From positions 496,001 to 560,000 of the forward strand of contig WRHM01000001.1 of the NCBI GenBank assembly GCA_009783265.1: a stretch of 64,000 nucleotides of DNA, in the 5' to 3' direction. The stretch comes from Oscillospiraceae bacterium (GTDB taxonomy: Bacteria > Bacillota > Clostridia > Oscillospirales > WRJC01). Shown piece by piece: positions 34,438 to 46,531 of this stretch (its first letter is position 1; each line of letters opens with the position of its first letter). The position numbers and the translations under genes are program-made. Below the pieces are notes generated by a model, which ran no database searches, was not told where the DNA came from, and saw only the letters and a program-made list of their open reading frames with translations.

Positions 34438-34698
34438 ATGTTTATTCAGATAACAAAAGAGAAGTTTATAAAACAAAAAGATATTATCGGGATATTTGAT
34501 TTGGATACTGCGACGATATCGGGCGTAACAAAAAATTTTTTGAGCGCGTCTGAGAAGAAAAATAAAACTGTGGGCATAAATATCCTGCCTAAATCTTTTG
34601 TTTTGACCGGGGATAAAAACAGCAAAGACTATAAAATATATTTTTCAGCGAATATGACCGGGCATATATATAAATCGGGATTGGGTGGGAAATCATAA
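34438..34698 (+). CDS. remB: RemB/YaaB family regulator (DUF370)
   Basis: An 86-residue DUF370 protein (MFIQITKEKFIKQKDIIGIF, then DLDTATISGVTKNFL and ...NMTGHIYKSG). RemA/RemB proteins regulate extracellular matrix genes in Bacillus. In Firmicutes it commonly lies between recF and gyrB, as here. GGGAG upstream is a little distant (13 bases). Confidence 0.85.
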   Translation: MFIQITKEKFIKQKDIIGIFDLDTATISGVTKNFLSASEKKNKTVGINILPKSFVLTGDKNSKDYKIYFSANMTGHIYKSGLGGKS

Positions 34699-34705
34699 AA
34701 ATCTG

Positions 34706-34744
34706 CGTTTATCCACAGTCAAATCTAAAACTTGTGGATAAACG
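34706..34744. promoter_or_regulatory. Inverted pair of DnaA boxes upstream of gyrB
   Basis: CGTTTATCCACA (34706-34717) and TGTGGATAAACG (34733-34744) form a perfect 12-bp inverted repeat with 15 bp between. Each half includes a perfect DnaA box (34709-34717 and 34733-34741). It could be a DnaA-regulated site for gyrB or a cryptic origin element; no clear T-run for a terminator follows. Confidence 0.75.
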
Positions 34745-34773
34745 GTGATTATAAATATAAATAAAAATTTTAA

Positions 34774-36975
<2,202 letters not shown>

Positions 36976-36989
36976 GAGGTTTATCAAAC

Positions 36990-38093
36990 ATGAAAATCGC
37001 GACGCTTACTTTGAATCCGGCGGTTGACAGGACTATGTACTGCGGCAAAAATCTAAAATTCGGCGCGCTGAACAGGGCCGTCGCGCCCTCTGTTACTACT
37101 CACGGGGGGAAAGGCACAAATGTCTCTTGCGTTTTTAAAATACTGGGGATAGAATCAACGGCTTACGGGTTTATCGGCGGCGACAACGGCGATTTATTCT
37201 TGAAATTATTAGAGCCGTATAATATAAAAACTGATTTTACAAGAACAAAATGCAATTCAAGAATGAATTTTAAAATTATATCCGGCGACGGCGAGCCGAC
37301 GGAATTTAACGAAGCCGGAGGCCCGATTATTAAAACCGAAAAAGAAGATATTTTAAATAAAATAAAAAATATTATCGGCGAAACGGATTTTTTATTTATG
37401 GGAGGCTCTGTCCCTCCGGGAATTGAGAAAAGCATATACAGGGATATAATTAATCTTGGCGGCGACAAGACAAAATTTATAATAGACTGCGACGGCGAAG
37501 CATTGAAGTTATGTATGAATAATAAAAAAAAGCCGTATATAATCAAACCCAATCAGTTTGAGTTAGAGCAGTTTACAGGCAAAAAATTTGATCTGGAAAA
37601 TAATTTTTATATTGAGATTGAAAAAGTCAAAGAAGAAGCGAAAAAGATATACAAAGAAACCGGAGCGATAGTTTTATGCACGCTGGGGGAATACGGCGGG
37701 TTATACTGCGGGCCTGAGGGAATATATTATCTCAGGTCGCCGAAAGTCGAAGTCAGGGGATTTACGGGGGCAGGCGACACGTTTCTGGCGGCGTTTTGCG
37801 CGGTTTGGTCCGGGTTGCTTGATTTATTTAAAAAGCCCCCTTCTGAGAAGGGGGTGCCGTCCGCGGACGGCGGGGGTTGTCGTCAAATCCCTGCGCAACA
37901 TAAAATTCCGCAACCCCCGTCAAACGCTGCGGCGTTTGCCACCCCCTTCTCAGAAGGGGGCTTAGGCGCGCAAAAATCGCTTGCGTTTGCAGTTGCCGCG
38001 TCGGCGGCGAAAGTCACGAAACCGGGGACGGAGTTTGCGTCGTTTGGCGAAATGATTGAGATGTACGGGAAAATTACAAAAGAAAATGGTTAA
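36990..38093 (+). CDS. PfkB family sugar-phosphate kinase (1-phosphofructokinase-like)
   Basis: A PfkB kinase starting ATLTLNPAVDRTMYC, with GGKGTNVSCVFKILG, the 1-phosphofructokinase/tagatose-6-phosphate kinase-like region FNEAGGPI and FMGGSVPPG, and signature GFTGAGDTFLAAFCAV. Just after that signature a type A repeat (37832-37963) adds 44 residues (KPPSEKGVPSADGGGC...) before KSLAFAVAASAAKVTKPGTE, the C-terminal helix of the fold. Without PTS genes nearby the sugar is unknown. GGAGG is well placed; between gyrB and gyrA, an unusual position. Confidence 0.85.
   Translation: MKIATLTLNPAVDRTMYCGKNLKFGALNRAVAPSVTTHGGKGTNVSCVFKILGIESTAYGFIGGDNGDLFLKLLEPYNIKTDFTRTKCNSRMNFKIISGDGEPTEFNEAGGPIIKTEKEDILNKIKNIIGETDFLFMGGSVPPGIEKSIYRDIINLGGDKTKFIIDCDGEALKLCMNNKKKPYIIKPNQFELEQFTGKKFDLENNFYIEIEKVKEEAKKIYKETGAIVLCTLGEYGGLYCGPEGIYYLRSPKVEVRGFTGAGDTFLAAFCAVWSGLLDLFKKPPSEKGVPSADGGGCRQIPAQHKIPQPPSNAAAFATPFSEGGLGAQKSLAFAVAASAAKVTKPGTEFASFGEMIEMYGKITKENG
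37832..37963. repeat. Complete type A repeat inside the pfkB-type gene
   Basis: AAAAGCCCCCTTCTGAGAAG...AAGGGGGCTT, 132 bp, exactly 44 codons. GCGGGGGTTG and CAACCCCCGTCAAACGCTGC are the inner arms. Confidence 0.92.
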
Positions 38094-38138
38094 TTTATAA
38101 TATATAAAATCTTAAAGAGGGGAAATATTAATTTAGAT

Positions 38139-40901
38139 ATGGATATAGAGTTGGATTCAAGTTACGAAAATCAGAAAATCATCGATGTGGAGATTGACAA
38201 AGAAATAAAAAAATCTTTTCTTGAATACGCGATGTCGGTCATAACCGCAAGGGCCCTGCCCGACGTCAGGGACGGATTTAAGCCGATACACCGGCGTATT
38301 TTATACGCAATGTACGAAGAGGGGCTGACTTACAGCAAGCCTACGAGAAAATCGGCGACTACGGTCGGGTATGTTATGGGGCATTATCACCCTCACGGCG
38401 ACTTGGCAATATATGATTCACTTGTCAGAATGGCGCAGCCCTTTTCGCTCAGGTACCCGTTGATCGACGGTCAGGGGAATTTCGGCAATGTAGACGGCGA
38501 CGGGGCGGCCGCAATGAGATATACTGAGTCGAGAATGAGCAGGCTTGCCGAAGAAATGATGGCGGATATAGAAAAAAACGTCGTGGACATGATTCCCAAC
38601 TTCGACAATAAACTCGAAGAACCCGTAGTTTTGCCGTCGAGATTCCCGAATCTTTTAGTCAACGGTTCTATCGGTATAGCCGTTGTAATGGCGACAAATA
38701 TCCCCCCGCATAATCTTGGGGAAGTTATAGACGGTATAATTGCGACGATGGATAACCCGGATATGAATGTTTTAGAGCTCATGCAGTATATCAAAGGGCC
38801 GGATTTCCCGACTTATGCGTCTATATACGGGACATCCGGGATAATCGAGGGATATATGACGGGCAGGGGCAGGGTTTTAGTCCGGGCAAAAGCCGAAATA
38901 GAAGAATATAAAAAGACCCACAGAATAATAGTAACTGAAATACCCTATCAGGTCAACAAATCAAATCTTGTCGAGAGCATAGCCGATTTAGTCAAAGACA
39001 AAAGAGTTGACGGAATAACTGATATACGCGACGAAAGCGGCAGGGCGGGAATGAGAATCGTGATAGATTTGCGCAGGGACGTTAATCCTGAGATTATATT
39101 AAACCAGTTATATAAATTCACGCAGATGCAGGACACTTTTGCAATGAATATGGTCGCGCTTGTAAAAGGCGAGCCTAAGACTTTAAATTTAAAACAAATG
39201 ATAATTTATTATATAAATCATCAGGTTGACGTCGTTACTAAAAGAATAAAATTTGATTTAGAGAAAGCAAGGCAGAGGGCGCATATATACGAGGGTTTGA
39301 AAATCGCGATTGACAATATAGACGAAGTTATAAATATAATACGCTCGAAAAAAACCGTCGGCGAGGCAAGGCAGGCACTGATAGAAAGATTTGAGTTTTC
39401 AGAAGCGCAGGGGCAGGCGATAGTCGAGTTGCCGCTGGGAAGATTATCAGGGCTTGAGATAGAAAAAATAATAGAAGAACTTGCAAGATTAAATAATCTC
39501 ATACAAGAACTGACAAATATTCTTGCCGACCAAAACGCCGTAAACCAGATAATAAAAAACGATTTGCTTGAAATCAAGCGCAGATACGGCGACGAAAGAA
39601 GAACTGAGATTATCCCGAACGAAACAGAGATATTTTTTGAGGATTTGATAGAGCGCGAGGAATGCGTCGTGACGATGACAGAGGCGGGATATATAAAACG
39701 CCAGCCGGCAAGCGTTTATCAGGCGCAGAGAAGGGGCGGCAAGGGAATATCTGCGATGGCGACAAAAGAAGACGATTTCGTGACTGATATGTTCGCGTCT
39801 AATTCGCATGATATTATGCTTATGTTTACTAATAAAGGCAGGGCCTACGCGAAAAAATGCTATGAGATCCCGGTATCGTCAAGAATTTCCAAAGGCATGA
39901 ATATAGTTAATTTACTGGAACTGGGCGAGGGGGAGACTATTTCTACTATTATACCGTTGTCTGAGAGGGAAAACGGCTATCTTGTCATGGTGACAAAGAG
40001 AGGGGTCATAAAACGCTCAAGGCTCTCTGAATTTTCAAGGGTGAACAGAAACGGCAAAATAGCCGTGACTCTCGACGAGGGCGACGAGCTTGCGTTTGTT
40101 TTAAAAACTAACGGGAACGACGAGATATTTATTGCCGCCACTAACGGCTTAGGCATAAAATTTCATGAGAGCGCAGTCAGGGTGATGGGCAGGACTTCGA
40201 GAGGCGTGAGAGGCATAAGACTAAAAAAAGACGCGTCTGTCGCCGGAGTCACTGTTAATCCGGGCGAAATTGTAGGACGCGACGCATTCGGCGCGCCGTT
40301 GACAGAAGAAGAAACTGATCTTGATCTTGAAACAGAGACAGAGACTGAAACAGAAATAATTGATCTTGAAGAATATATCGAAGAAGATGATGAAACTGAC
40401 GATGGCGACGATGAAATCGTAGGGGACGGCGTCCTCGACGTCCCTGAGGGCGAAGAAGAAACAATAATTGTTGACGAAAATATTTTGACGATTATAACAA
40501 TTACCAAAAACGGACTGGGCAAACGATGCGAATTTGAGAGATTCACAAGGCGCAACAGGGGCGGAAAAGGCATGGCTTGCCATAAAATCAGCGAAAAGAC
40601 AGGCGAGCTTGTCGGGGCGCTGAGTGTTCTGGAATCAGACGATATAATGATAATCACAGACGACGGGACAATGATAAGAACGCCTGTGTCCGGAATTCCG
40701 GTCTATAACAACAGGGCGGCGGGCGGCGTAAAAGTCATGAAAACATCTGAGGGGGTCTCGATTAAGTCAGTTATACGCGTTGCCGCGGCTGATGATGAGG
40801 AAATCGAAGATATTGACGGAGATATTGAAAACGGCGAAGAATATGTAGGGGACGGCGTCCTCGACGTCCCGCCGGTAATGGAGGAAAATATTAATGAGTG
40901 A
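38139..40901 (+). CDS. gyrA: DNA gyrase subunit A
   Basis: GyrA cleaves and rejoins DNA. Winged-helix core with catalytic tyrosine in [25 protein letters not shown] as GyrA box (about residue 530), and beta-pinwheel C-terminal domain. At 920 residues it is about 90-100 longer than usual, through acidic stretches and three type B insertions: 40272-40299 ([10 protein letters not shown]), 40419-40445 and 40844-40872 (both VGDGVLDVP). The first two flank a 35-residue acidic segment ([20 protein letters not shown]) in a pinwheel loop; the third is in the tail. The last codons overlap hit by 8 bp. Confidence 0.96.
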   Translation: MDIELDSSYENQKIIDVEIDKEIKKSFLEYAMSVITARALPDVRDGFKPIHRRILYAMYEEGLTYSKPTRKSATTVGYVMGHYHPHGDLAIYDSLVRMAQPFSLRYPLIDGQGNFGNVDGDGAAAMRYTESRMSRLAEEMMADIEKNVVDMIPNFDNKLEEPVVLPSRFPNLLVNGSIGIAVVMATNIPPHNLGEVIDGIIATMDNPDMNVLELMQYIKGPDFPTYASIYGTSGIIEGYMTGRGRVLVRAKAEIEEYKKTHRIIVTEIPYQVNKSNLVESIADLVKDKRVDGITDIRDESGRAGMRIVIDLRRDVNPEIILNQLYKFTQMQDTFAMNMVALVKGEPKTLNLKQMIIYYINHQVDVVTKRIKFDLEKARQRAHIYEGLKIAIDNIDEVINIIRSKKTVGEARQALIERFEFSEAQGQAIVELPLGRLSGLEIEKIIEELARLNNLIQELTNILADQNAVNQIIKNDLLEIKRRYGDERRTEIIPNETEIFFEDLIEREECVVTMTEAGYIKRQPASVYQAQRRGGKGISAMATKEDDFVTDMFASNSHDIMLMFTNKGRAYAKKCYEIPVSSRISKGMNIVNLLELGEGETISTIIPLSERENGYLVMVTKRGVIKRSRLSEFSRVNRNGKIAVTLDEGDELAFVLKTNGNDEIFIAATNGLGIKFHESAVRVMGRTSRGVRGIRLKKDASVAGVTVNPGEIVGRDAFGAPLTEEETDLDLETETETETEIIDLEEYIEEDDETDDGDDEIVGDGVLDVPEGEEETIIVDENILTIITITKNGLGKRCEFERFTRRNRGGKGMACHKISEKTGELVGALSVLESDDIMIITDDGTMIRTPVSGIPVYNNRAAGGVKVMKTSEGVSIKSVIRVAAADDEEIEDIDGDIENGEEYVGDGVLDVPPVMEENINE
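40272..40299. repeat. Type B element inside gyrA (1)
   Basis: GTAGGACGCGACGCATTCGG followed by CGCGCCGT. In frame VGRDAFGAP. Confidence 0.85.
40419..40445. repeat. Type B element inside gyrA (2)
   Basis: GTAGGGGACGGCGTCCTCGA followed by CGTCCCT. In frame VGDGVLDVP. Confidence 0.88.
40844..40872. repeat. Type B element inside gyrA (3)
   Basis: Same 26-bp sequence as the element at 40419, near the C-terminus. In frame VGDGVLDVP. Confidence 0.88.
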
Positions 40902-41238
40902 TTGTGTTTTCTGCAAAATAATCGCGGGGGAAATCCCGTCTGAAAAAGTTTACGAGGATGACGAGATTTTAATGTTTCACGATATAAACAAATCTGCCCC
41001 AGTGCATATTTTATGCGTGCCGAAGATTCACATTGATTCTCTTAACGACTTAAATTTAAATCATGAAAATATTAAATATGCCGCGCGTATTCTCGAAAAA
41101 ATACCGGAGATAGCGAAATCTTTCGGGATTAGCGGCGGCTACAGGGTTATAACAAATATCGGCGAGGACGGCGGCCAGTCTGTGAAGCATCTGCATTTTC
41201 ACGTTATCGGCGGCAGAAAACTGGGGTATTTAGGGTAA
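40894..41238 (+). CDS. HIT family nucleotide-binding protein
   Basis: A 114-residue histidine-triad hydrolase: [33 protein letters not shown] and the HxHxH triad [14 protein letters not shown] near the end. Such enzymes hydrolyse adenosine 5'-phosphoramidates or similar. Its start overlaps the end of gyrA by 8 bp with GGAGG inside gyrA; so expression is coupled to gyrA. Confidence 0.93.
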   Translation: MSDCVFCKIIAGEIPSEKVYEDDEILMFHDINKSAPVHILCVPKIHIDSLNDLNLNHENIKYAARILEKIPEIAKSFGISGGYRVITNIGEDGGQSVKHLHFHVIGGRKLGYLG

Positions 41239-41248
41239 AATAAAAATC

Positions 41249-42406
41249 ATGAGTAATTATAATAAATATTCAAAAAAAACGGCGGATATAGAGACTCTAA
41301 ATCCAAAAATTATCGACGAAAAGATAAAATCCGGCAGAATCGGCGGGATATATTGCCTTTTCGGCGACGAAGAATATATGATTGATTATTATATCAGGAA
41401 AATATTAAACGAATTTATGAAAGACGGCGAAAGTAATTTTAATTTTGATTGCGCTGTTTTCGATTCGGATAATTTTGACGTTAATTTATTCAGGGATATA
41501 ATCGCTTCTTATCCGGTTATGTCTGATTATAAGATCGCCGTGATAAAAAACGCCGATTTTATAAAATTCAAAAGCGGCGAAAAAGACGAGCTTGTTAAAA
41601 TTTTAATCGAGTATAAAGACGACATACAGGATTACGCCTGCGTGATTTTCAAAATGAAAAGCCTGACTGAAAATGTAGGGCGCGACGCCCCCGGCGCGCC
41701 GCAAGCCATCGCCGCCACTTCTCAAAAGGGGGCAAGGGAAAAAACCCCCGCGCTGAGCCTGACCGGATTTCTGAAAGAAAACGCGAATTTATTTGAGTTT
41801 AAAGAAAACCCGCTCGCAAGCTTAATAAAATGGATAAAAAAAATCGCGGCTTCTGAAAATACAGAAATTTCAGACGAAAACGCCGCATATATTTTAAACA
41901 GGACAGAAATGAGAATGTACCCGCTCAAAAACGAACTTGACAAACTTGTGCGCTTTGTAAAATCTGAAAACAGAAATATAATATCGAGGGAAGATATTGA
42001 ATTGCTGGTTTCAAAAAAAATCGACATGGAGGCGTTTGAATTGACAAACGCGATTCTTGACAAAAAATACGGTAAAGCAATAGAAAGCCTGGATAAATTA
42101 AAAAACTTAAAAGAAGAGCCCGCAAATATACTCGGGCAGATCTCAAGATATTTCTGTGATTTATTAACTGTAAACATGGCGGTAAATTCGGGTTTGACTG
42201 ATAATTATTCTATGTCTAAAAAAACGGGGATTCACGAATATAAAATCAAGCTCACTGTCAATTCTTTGAGAAGATATAAAGACCCTGCCGATTTTATAAA
42301 CAAATCGCTGGAGTTATGCCGCGAATGCGATTTGAAATTAAAAAGCACGCAGCTCCCGGATTACGGCTCGATAGAAAATCTTTTGTTTAACATAGCGGGA
42401 TTGTGA
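41249..42406 (+). CDS. holA: DNA polymerase III delta subunit
   Basis: HolA is the clamp-loader subunit that opens the beta clamp. IYCLFGDEEYMIDYYIRKIL at the N-terminus (residues 30-50), the AAA+-like domain and the C-terminal helical domain (AFELTNAILDKKYGKAIESL, LGQISRYFCDLL) are present. A type B element at 41674-41703 plus part of a type A element gives ENVGRDAPGAPQAIAATSQK, about 20 additional residues in a loop between lobes. 385 residues, a little long. Confidence 0.9.
   Translation: MSNYNKYSKKTADIETLNPKIIDEKIKSGRIGGIYCLFGDEEYMIDYYIRKILNEFMKDGESNFNFDCAVFDSDNFDVNLFRDIIASYPVMSDYKIAVIKNADFIKFKSGEKDELVKILIEYKDDIQDYACVIFKMKSLTENVGRDAPGAPQAIAATSQKGAREKTPALSLTGFLKENANLFEFKENPLASLIKWIKKIAASENTEISDENAAYILNRTEMRMYPLKNELDKLVRFVKSENRNIISREDIELLVSKKIDMEAFELTNAILDKKYGKAIESLDKLKNLKEEPANILGQISRYFCDLLTVNMAVNSGLTDNYSMSKKTGIHEYKIKLTVNSLRRYKDPADFINKSLELCRECDLKLKSTQLPDYGSIENLLFNIAGL
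41674..41703. repeat. Type B element (with a type A fragment) inside holA
   Basis: GTAGGGCGCGACGCCCCCGG followed by CGCGCCGC, then ACTTCTCAAAAGGGGGCAAG, a type A remnant. In frame. Confidence 0.85.
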
Positions 42407-43011
42407 AAAAAATGCCTAAAATAAAACTAAATCAAACTATAATAGTCGAGGGAAAATACGATAAAATTAAGCTTAAATCTATAATCGACGCAAATATTAT
42501 AACAACAGACGGGTTCAGGATTTATAATAATATTCAAAAGCGCGCGCTTATAAAAAATATCGCGGAAAAAACGGGGGTAATAATTCTCACGGATTCTGAT
42601 TCGGCAGGAAAAAAAATCAGAAATTTTATAAAAAGCTGCGTCGGGGAAGAAAAAATAATTAATGTATATATTCCCAGAATTTCAGGCAAAGAAAGGCGCA
42701 AGCCTGAATCTTCGAAAGAGAATGTTATCGGCGTAGAGGGGATCGGCAAAGATTTATTGACTGAAATCCTGAAAAAATTCGGCGTTGCTGAATGTGATAA
42801 AAAGGCAAAGACAAAAAAAATAACGAAAATTGATTTTTACGACGACGGTTTGTCAGGAAAACAAGACAGCTCGGAAAAAAGAAAATATCTCTGCGAAAAG
42901 CTCGATATTCCGTATATGCAGGCAAATTCGCTGATTGAAGCCGTTAATATTTTATTGGATTATAGCGAATATAAAAAGATTATCGGGGAGTTTGACAGTG
43001 AAAATAAATAA
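42403..43011 (+). CDS. rnmV: Ribonuclease M5
   Basis: RNase M5 makes the ends of 5S rRNA. TOPRIM domain with TIIVEGKYDKIKLKS at the start and ILTDSDSAGKKIRNFI (catalytic acidic residues), followed by GVEGIGKDLLTEIL and the C-terminal helix KRKYLCEKLDIPYMQANSL. GTG start overlaps the holA stop by 4 bp (GTGA); an ATG follows three codons later. 202 residues. Confidence 0.9.
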   Translation: MKKMPKIKLNQTIIVEGKYDKIKLKSIIDANIITTDGFRIYNNIQKRALIKNIAEKTGVIILTDSDSAGKKIRNFIKSCVGEEKIINVYIPRISGKERRKPESSKENVIGVEGIGKDLLTEILKKFGVAECDKKAKTKKITKIDFYDDGLSGKQDSSEKRKYLCEKLDIPYMQANSLIEAVNILLDYSEYKKIIGEFDSENK

Positions 43012-43024
43012 TTTTCAGGGCGTT

Positions 43025-43041
43025 TTGTGCAATATGCACAA
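43025..43041. promoter_or_regulatory. Palindrome upstream of the peptide-binding gene, possible operator
   Basis: TTGTGCAATATGCACAA is a perfect 7-3-7 palindrome. A half site TTGTGCAA follows at 43057-43064. Both lie just upstream of the promoter of the oppA-like gene. Confidence 0.55.
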
Positions 43042-43087
43042 ATAAAAATTTATTTATTGTGCAAAAGTATAATTTTTTTTTTGGTTG

Positions 43088-43116
43088 TTGATTATGTAAC
43101 AAAAGAATGATATAAT
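43088..43116 (+). promoter_or_regulatory. Promoter of the oppA-like gene
   Basis: TTGATT at 43088-43093 and TATAAT at 43111-43116, 17 bp apart. Confidence 0.7.
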
Positions 43117-43174
43117 GTAAAAACAATATTTATTTTAAAGCAGTTTATTAATTTGGTATAAGGAGTATTTTTTT

Positions 43175-44965
43175 ATGAAAAAAATGCAAAACGCAAAAAA
43201 AATTCTTGCATTGTTTTTAATTGCGTCGATGCTGTTTCTGGGCTTGATGAACATAGCCGGATGCAATAAAAGAAGCGAGGACGACAAGGGGGCTGTCATT
43301 CCTATGTATTTGGCCGGCGACCCGTCAAACCTGAATTTAGATCCCGGCAAATTGATTTATTCGTCTGAAGCCGTAAAGTTTTTGGGGCTTATCTTTGAGG
43401 GGCTGACTGTGATGGACGAAAATGGGAAACTCCAGAAAGGCATGGCGAAAAGCTGGACTATATCAGAAAACGAAGAAAAAAGCGAGTACATAATAGAATT
43501 CGAACTTAAAGATTCAAAATGGAGCGACGGGATTCCGGTTTCAGCCGACGATTTTGTTTATGCGTGGAAGCGTATTCTCGACCCTGATTTTTCGTCACCC
43601 GCCGCGCCGCTCTTATATTCGATAAAAAATGCCCGCGCTGTAAAAGAAGGCGATATGACGGTTGACGATCTGGGCGTTTACGCACTTGATACAACAACGC
43701 TTCAGGTCACGTTCGACCATAAAATAGATTACGACAAATTTCTTGAGAACTGCGCGAGCATAGCTCTTGTCCCCGTCAGGTCGGACACTGTGGATTTCAG
43801 GCCGGAAGACTGGGCAAAAACACCTGCGAACCTGCTCTCGAACGGGCCGTTTACAGTAAAACAAATGGAATATAATAAACTCACTTCGCTTGAGCGGTCT
43901 ACTTATTATTTACTGCCGGGCAAAAAAGGCGAGAATATATTCAAATATGTCACGCCTTATAAATTAAGCCTTGATTTCTCAAGAAACATAACCCAGATGA
44001 CAGACGCTTATTTAAACGCTTCGGATAACAAAGATTTGGTATTTTATATAGGCAGCGTACCGGTTGCGAAATATTCGGAACTTGAAAGCAAGGCCGATTT
44101 AAAAGATATGCTTTCGACTTATTCTTATCATTTTAATACAGACGTTGCCCTGTTTAAAAAATGGGAAGTAAGAAAAGCTCTCTCGATTGCGCTCGACAGA
44201 AACGAGATAGCCAGAATAGTCGGGCTCGGCGTCAAACCGGCGACAGGAATAGTCCCGACCGGGGTAATAGACGTTAAAGCATCCGGAGACGATTTCAGAA
44301 AAGCCGGCGGGGATGTTATACCTGCCGGAGGCGATATGGCAGGCGCGAAAACGCTTCTCCAGCAGGCGGGCGTTACGGGAGGATCAATCGAGCTTAAAGT
44401 TAGATCGTCCGAAAGAGGCGACAACGCAGACGAGGCTATCGCCGAATATGTCAAGAGCGTATGGGCGCAGTTAGGATTTACAGTTACTATTAAGCCAATG
44501 AAGGGCGTAGAGTACAGCAATGATATATTCGAGAAAAATTATGACGTAATAGGATACGACGATCAGGCAGTGGGAGTGGACGCGTTCTCAGTTCTCGCAC
44601 CGTTCGCAAAGCCGTTATCCGGAGGCAAAGTAGAGTTCCAGAACGAGGGCGTATCTATAGCCGAGGGTTATATCACAGGATTTCAGGACGACGCGTATGA
44701 CGCTTTATTGGAAGAAATTTTATTGCTTGACAATGATATAGAGGCGCGTACTCAGAAACTGCATGAAGCGGAAAAGAAGCTTATAGATTTATCGCCGGTA
44801 GCCCCGCTGTATTTTAACACAAGCATAAATATAACAGATAAACTGACAGGGTTAAGCTATTCAAAGTTTGGCTTCACGATATTTACAAAAGCGAATCTGA
44901 AGAATTATCTTGATTATACAACAACAATCGAAGACACAAGGGAAACCATTGTAGCACAAGATTAA
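43175..44965 (+). CDS. oppA: Peptide ABC transporter substrate-binding lipoprotein
   Basis: A family 5 binding protein of 596 residues. Signal peptide ILALFLIASMLFLGLMNIAG with lipobox IAGC; then the OppA pattern DPSNLNLDPGKLIYSSEAVK, GLTVMDENGKLQKGMAKSW, SADDFVYAWKRILDPDFSSP and VRKALSIALDRNEIARIVGL. No permease or ATPase genes are adjacent, so it works with a transporter encoded elsewhere. It follows its own promoter and a palindromic site and ends at a terminator. Confidence 0.9.
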   Translation: MKKMQNAKKILALFLIASMLFLGLMNIAGCNKRSEDDKGAVIPMYLAGDPSNLNLDPGKLIYSSEAVKFLGLIFEGLTVMDENGKLQKGMAKSWTISENEEKSEYIIEFELKDSKWSDGIPVSADDFVYAWKRILDPDFSSPAAPLLYSIKNARAVKEGDMTVDDLGVYALDTTTLQVTFDHKIDYDKFLENCASIALVPVRSDTVDFRPEDWAKTPANLLSNGPFTVKQMEYNKLTSLERSTYYLLPGKKGENIFKYVTPYKLSLDFSRNITQMTDAYLNASDNKDLVFYIGSVPVAKYSELESKADLKDMLSTYSYHFNTDVALFKKWEVRKALSIALDRNEIARIVGLGVKPATGIVPTGVIDVKASGDDFRKAGGDVIPAGGDMAGAKTLLQQAGVTGGSIELKVRSSERGDNADEAIAEYVKSVWAQLGFTVTIKPMKGVEYSNDIFEKNYDVIGYDDQAVGVDAFSVLAPFAKPLSGGKVEFQNEGVSIAEGYITGFQDDAYDALLEEILLLDNDIEARTQKLHEAEKKLIDLSPVAPLYFNTSINITDKLTGLSYSKFGFTIFTKANLKNYLDYTTTIEDTRETIVAQD

Positions 44966-44991
44966 AACTTAAGATATAAATTAAATAATCG

Positions 44992-45030
44992 AATCAGGGG
45001 TTGAAGTTTTTCAATCCCTGATTTTTATAT
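44992..45030 (+). terminator. Terminator of the oppA-like gene
   Basis: AATCAGGGGTTGAA pairs with TTCAATCCCTGATT, followed by TTTATATT. Confidence 0.85.
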
Positions 45031-45068
45031 TATAAAATATATAGTAAAACAACATCAAAAAGAATATA

Positions 45069-45174
45069 AACCCCTCCGTCGTATTGATTGGCGTGAACTG
45101 CATGTGAACTACGTTCACGTTCGTGACACCTCCCCTAACAGGGGAGGGAACCGTCGCGGCGGTGGGGTGGTTTT
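45069..45174. repeat. Type A repeat with an internal 39-bp segment (type D)
   Basis: CACCTCCCCTAACAGGGGAG and GGTGGGGTGGTTTT are the arms. Inside, 45080-45118 (CGTATTGATTGGCGTGAACT...) is the same 39 bp, inverted, as at 61208-61246. Confidence 0.8.
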
Positions 45175-45267
45175 CAAGTAAAAAATTTATGCCAGCATAG
45201 AAATTCGCGGCGTGCCCTACGCAAAAAAGCCGCAACATATCGCCAGATAACGCTATATATAATAATT

Positions 45268-45317
45268 TATATACAAAAATATATACACAGATTACTATAT
45301 ACAAAAATATATACACA
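45268..45317. repeat. Direct repeat, two 22-bp copies
   Basis: TATATACAAAAATATATACA followed by CA occurs at 45268-45289 and 45296-45317, in the AT-rich leader of yerC. Might be binding sites or only simple-sequence growth. Confidence 0.65.
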
Positions 45318-45448
45318 AAATAATCAAGCGGGCGAAATAAAAAAATAAACAAACGGTATTATTTTTAACTTTTTACTGTTGAAAAATATATAAAAATAAT
45401 ATAAAATTAATATATAAAAATAAAAAAGATTGGCTGGATTAAAATTAA

Positions 45449-45745
45449 ATGATTGAAAAAATAAAAAGCGATGATTTGGATTATTTGTTTCATGCGGTTA
45501 TGTCACTCGAAAATATCGAGGAGTTTTATAGTTTTTTTGACGATATATGCACAGTCGCTGAAGTGAGTGAAATGTCAAAAAGATTAAAGGCGGCAAAAAT
45601 GCTTAAAAACGGTATAGTATATAATGAAATCTCAGAAATCACAGGACTGAGCACAGCGACGATAAGCCGGGTCAACAGATGCCTTAAATACGGCAGCGGC
45701 GGATATAATATTGTCATCGACAGGCTCGAAAACGCGGAGAAATAA
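45449..45745 (+). CDS. yerC: YerC/YecD family TrpR-related protein
   Basis: A 98-residue protein with the TrpR-like fold: FYSFFDDICTVAEVSEMSKR, then LKAAKMLKNGIVYNEISEIT and the recognition helix GLSTATISRVNRCLKYGSGG. YerC proteins are small DNA-binding regulators in Firmicutes. It ends 2 bp before the methyltransferase gene, so the two are an operon. Confidence 0.88.
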   Translation: MIEKIKSDDLDYLFHAVMSLENIEEFYSFFDDICTVAEVSEMSKRLKAAKMLKNGIVYNEISEITGLSTATISRVNRCLKYGSGGYNIVIDRLENAEK

Positions 45746-45747
45746 AA

Positions 45748-46512
45748 ATGGATCTGGATAATCATAATCAATTCGGGATATTCGCAAAATATTATGATAT
45801 TTTAAATTATAACGCCAATTACAAAAAAGTCGCGGATTATATAGAGAACGTTTTTGAAATCTATAAAAAAAAACCGGGGCTGGTTTTGGACTTGGCGTGC
45901 GGCACGGGCAATCTTGCGATTGAACTTGACAATAGGGGATATGACATGACGGGCTTGGATTTGTCAAACGAAATGCTCTCTGTCGCCGCGGCTAAAAATA
46001 AAAATAATATTTTGTGGATAAATCAGGATATGTCCTCTTTTGAGCTTTACGGCACGGTTGACGCAATAATATGCTGTTTTGACAGTTTGAATTATATTCA
46101 GGACGAGGAAAATATAAAAAAATGCTTTATGTCGGTTTATAATTATCTGAATCCCGGCGGGCTGTTTATTTTTGATATAAACTCAAAATATAAATTTGAA
46201 GTTATATACGCCAGAAATAATTTTGTGCTTGAGAAAAAAAATATTTTTTGCTCATGGCAGAATAATTATAACAAAAAAAATAAAACCTGCGATTTTTATC
46301 TGACTTTTTTTGTGAGGCAGCCGGACGGGGGATATAAAAGATATATCGAAAATCAACGCGAAAAATATTACGGCGAAGAATTTCTGACAGAGACTCTTTT
46401 GGCGGCTGGTTTTGGAGATATAAAAATATTTTATGATTTTGACTGTACCGGACAAAATATTACTAAAGAGGGCAGGGAAGAGAGAGTTTGCTTTGCCGCT
46501 ATGAAAGAATAA
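45748..46512 (+). CDS. Class I SAM-dependent methyltransferase
   Basis: A 254-residue methyltransferase with motif I VLDLACGTGNLAIELDNRGY, motif II GLDLSNEMLSVAAAK, and DAIICCFDSLNYIQDEE (motif IV-like). The C-terminal strand region is long, as in small-molecule methyltransferases of this type. Substrate unknown. Directly after yerC. Confidence 0.8.
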   Translation: MDLDNHNQFGIFAKYYDILNYNANYKKVADYIENVFEIYKKKPGLVLDLACGTGNLAIELDNRGYDMTGLDLSNEMLSVAAAKNKNNILWINQDMSSFELYGTVDAIICCFDSLNYIQDEENIKKCFMSVYNYLNPGGLFIFDINSKYKFEVIYARNNFVLEKKNIFCSWQNNYNKKNKTCDFYLTFFVRQPDGGYKRYIENQREKYYGEEFLTETLLAAGFGDIKIFYDFDCTGQNITKEGREERVCFAAMKE

Positions 46513-46531
46513 TACGGGGAGATTTAATTTT

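Noticed and set aside
40163-40657. A 164-codon open frame on the minus strand of gyrA, Ser-rich
   Set aside because: It is the mirror of the acidic, repeat-bearing part of gyrA; no ribosome binding site and no independent signal.
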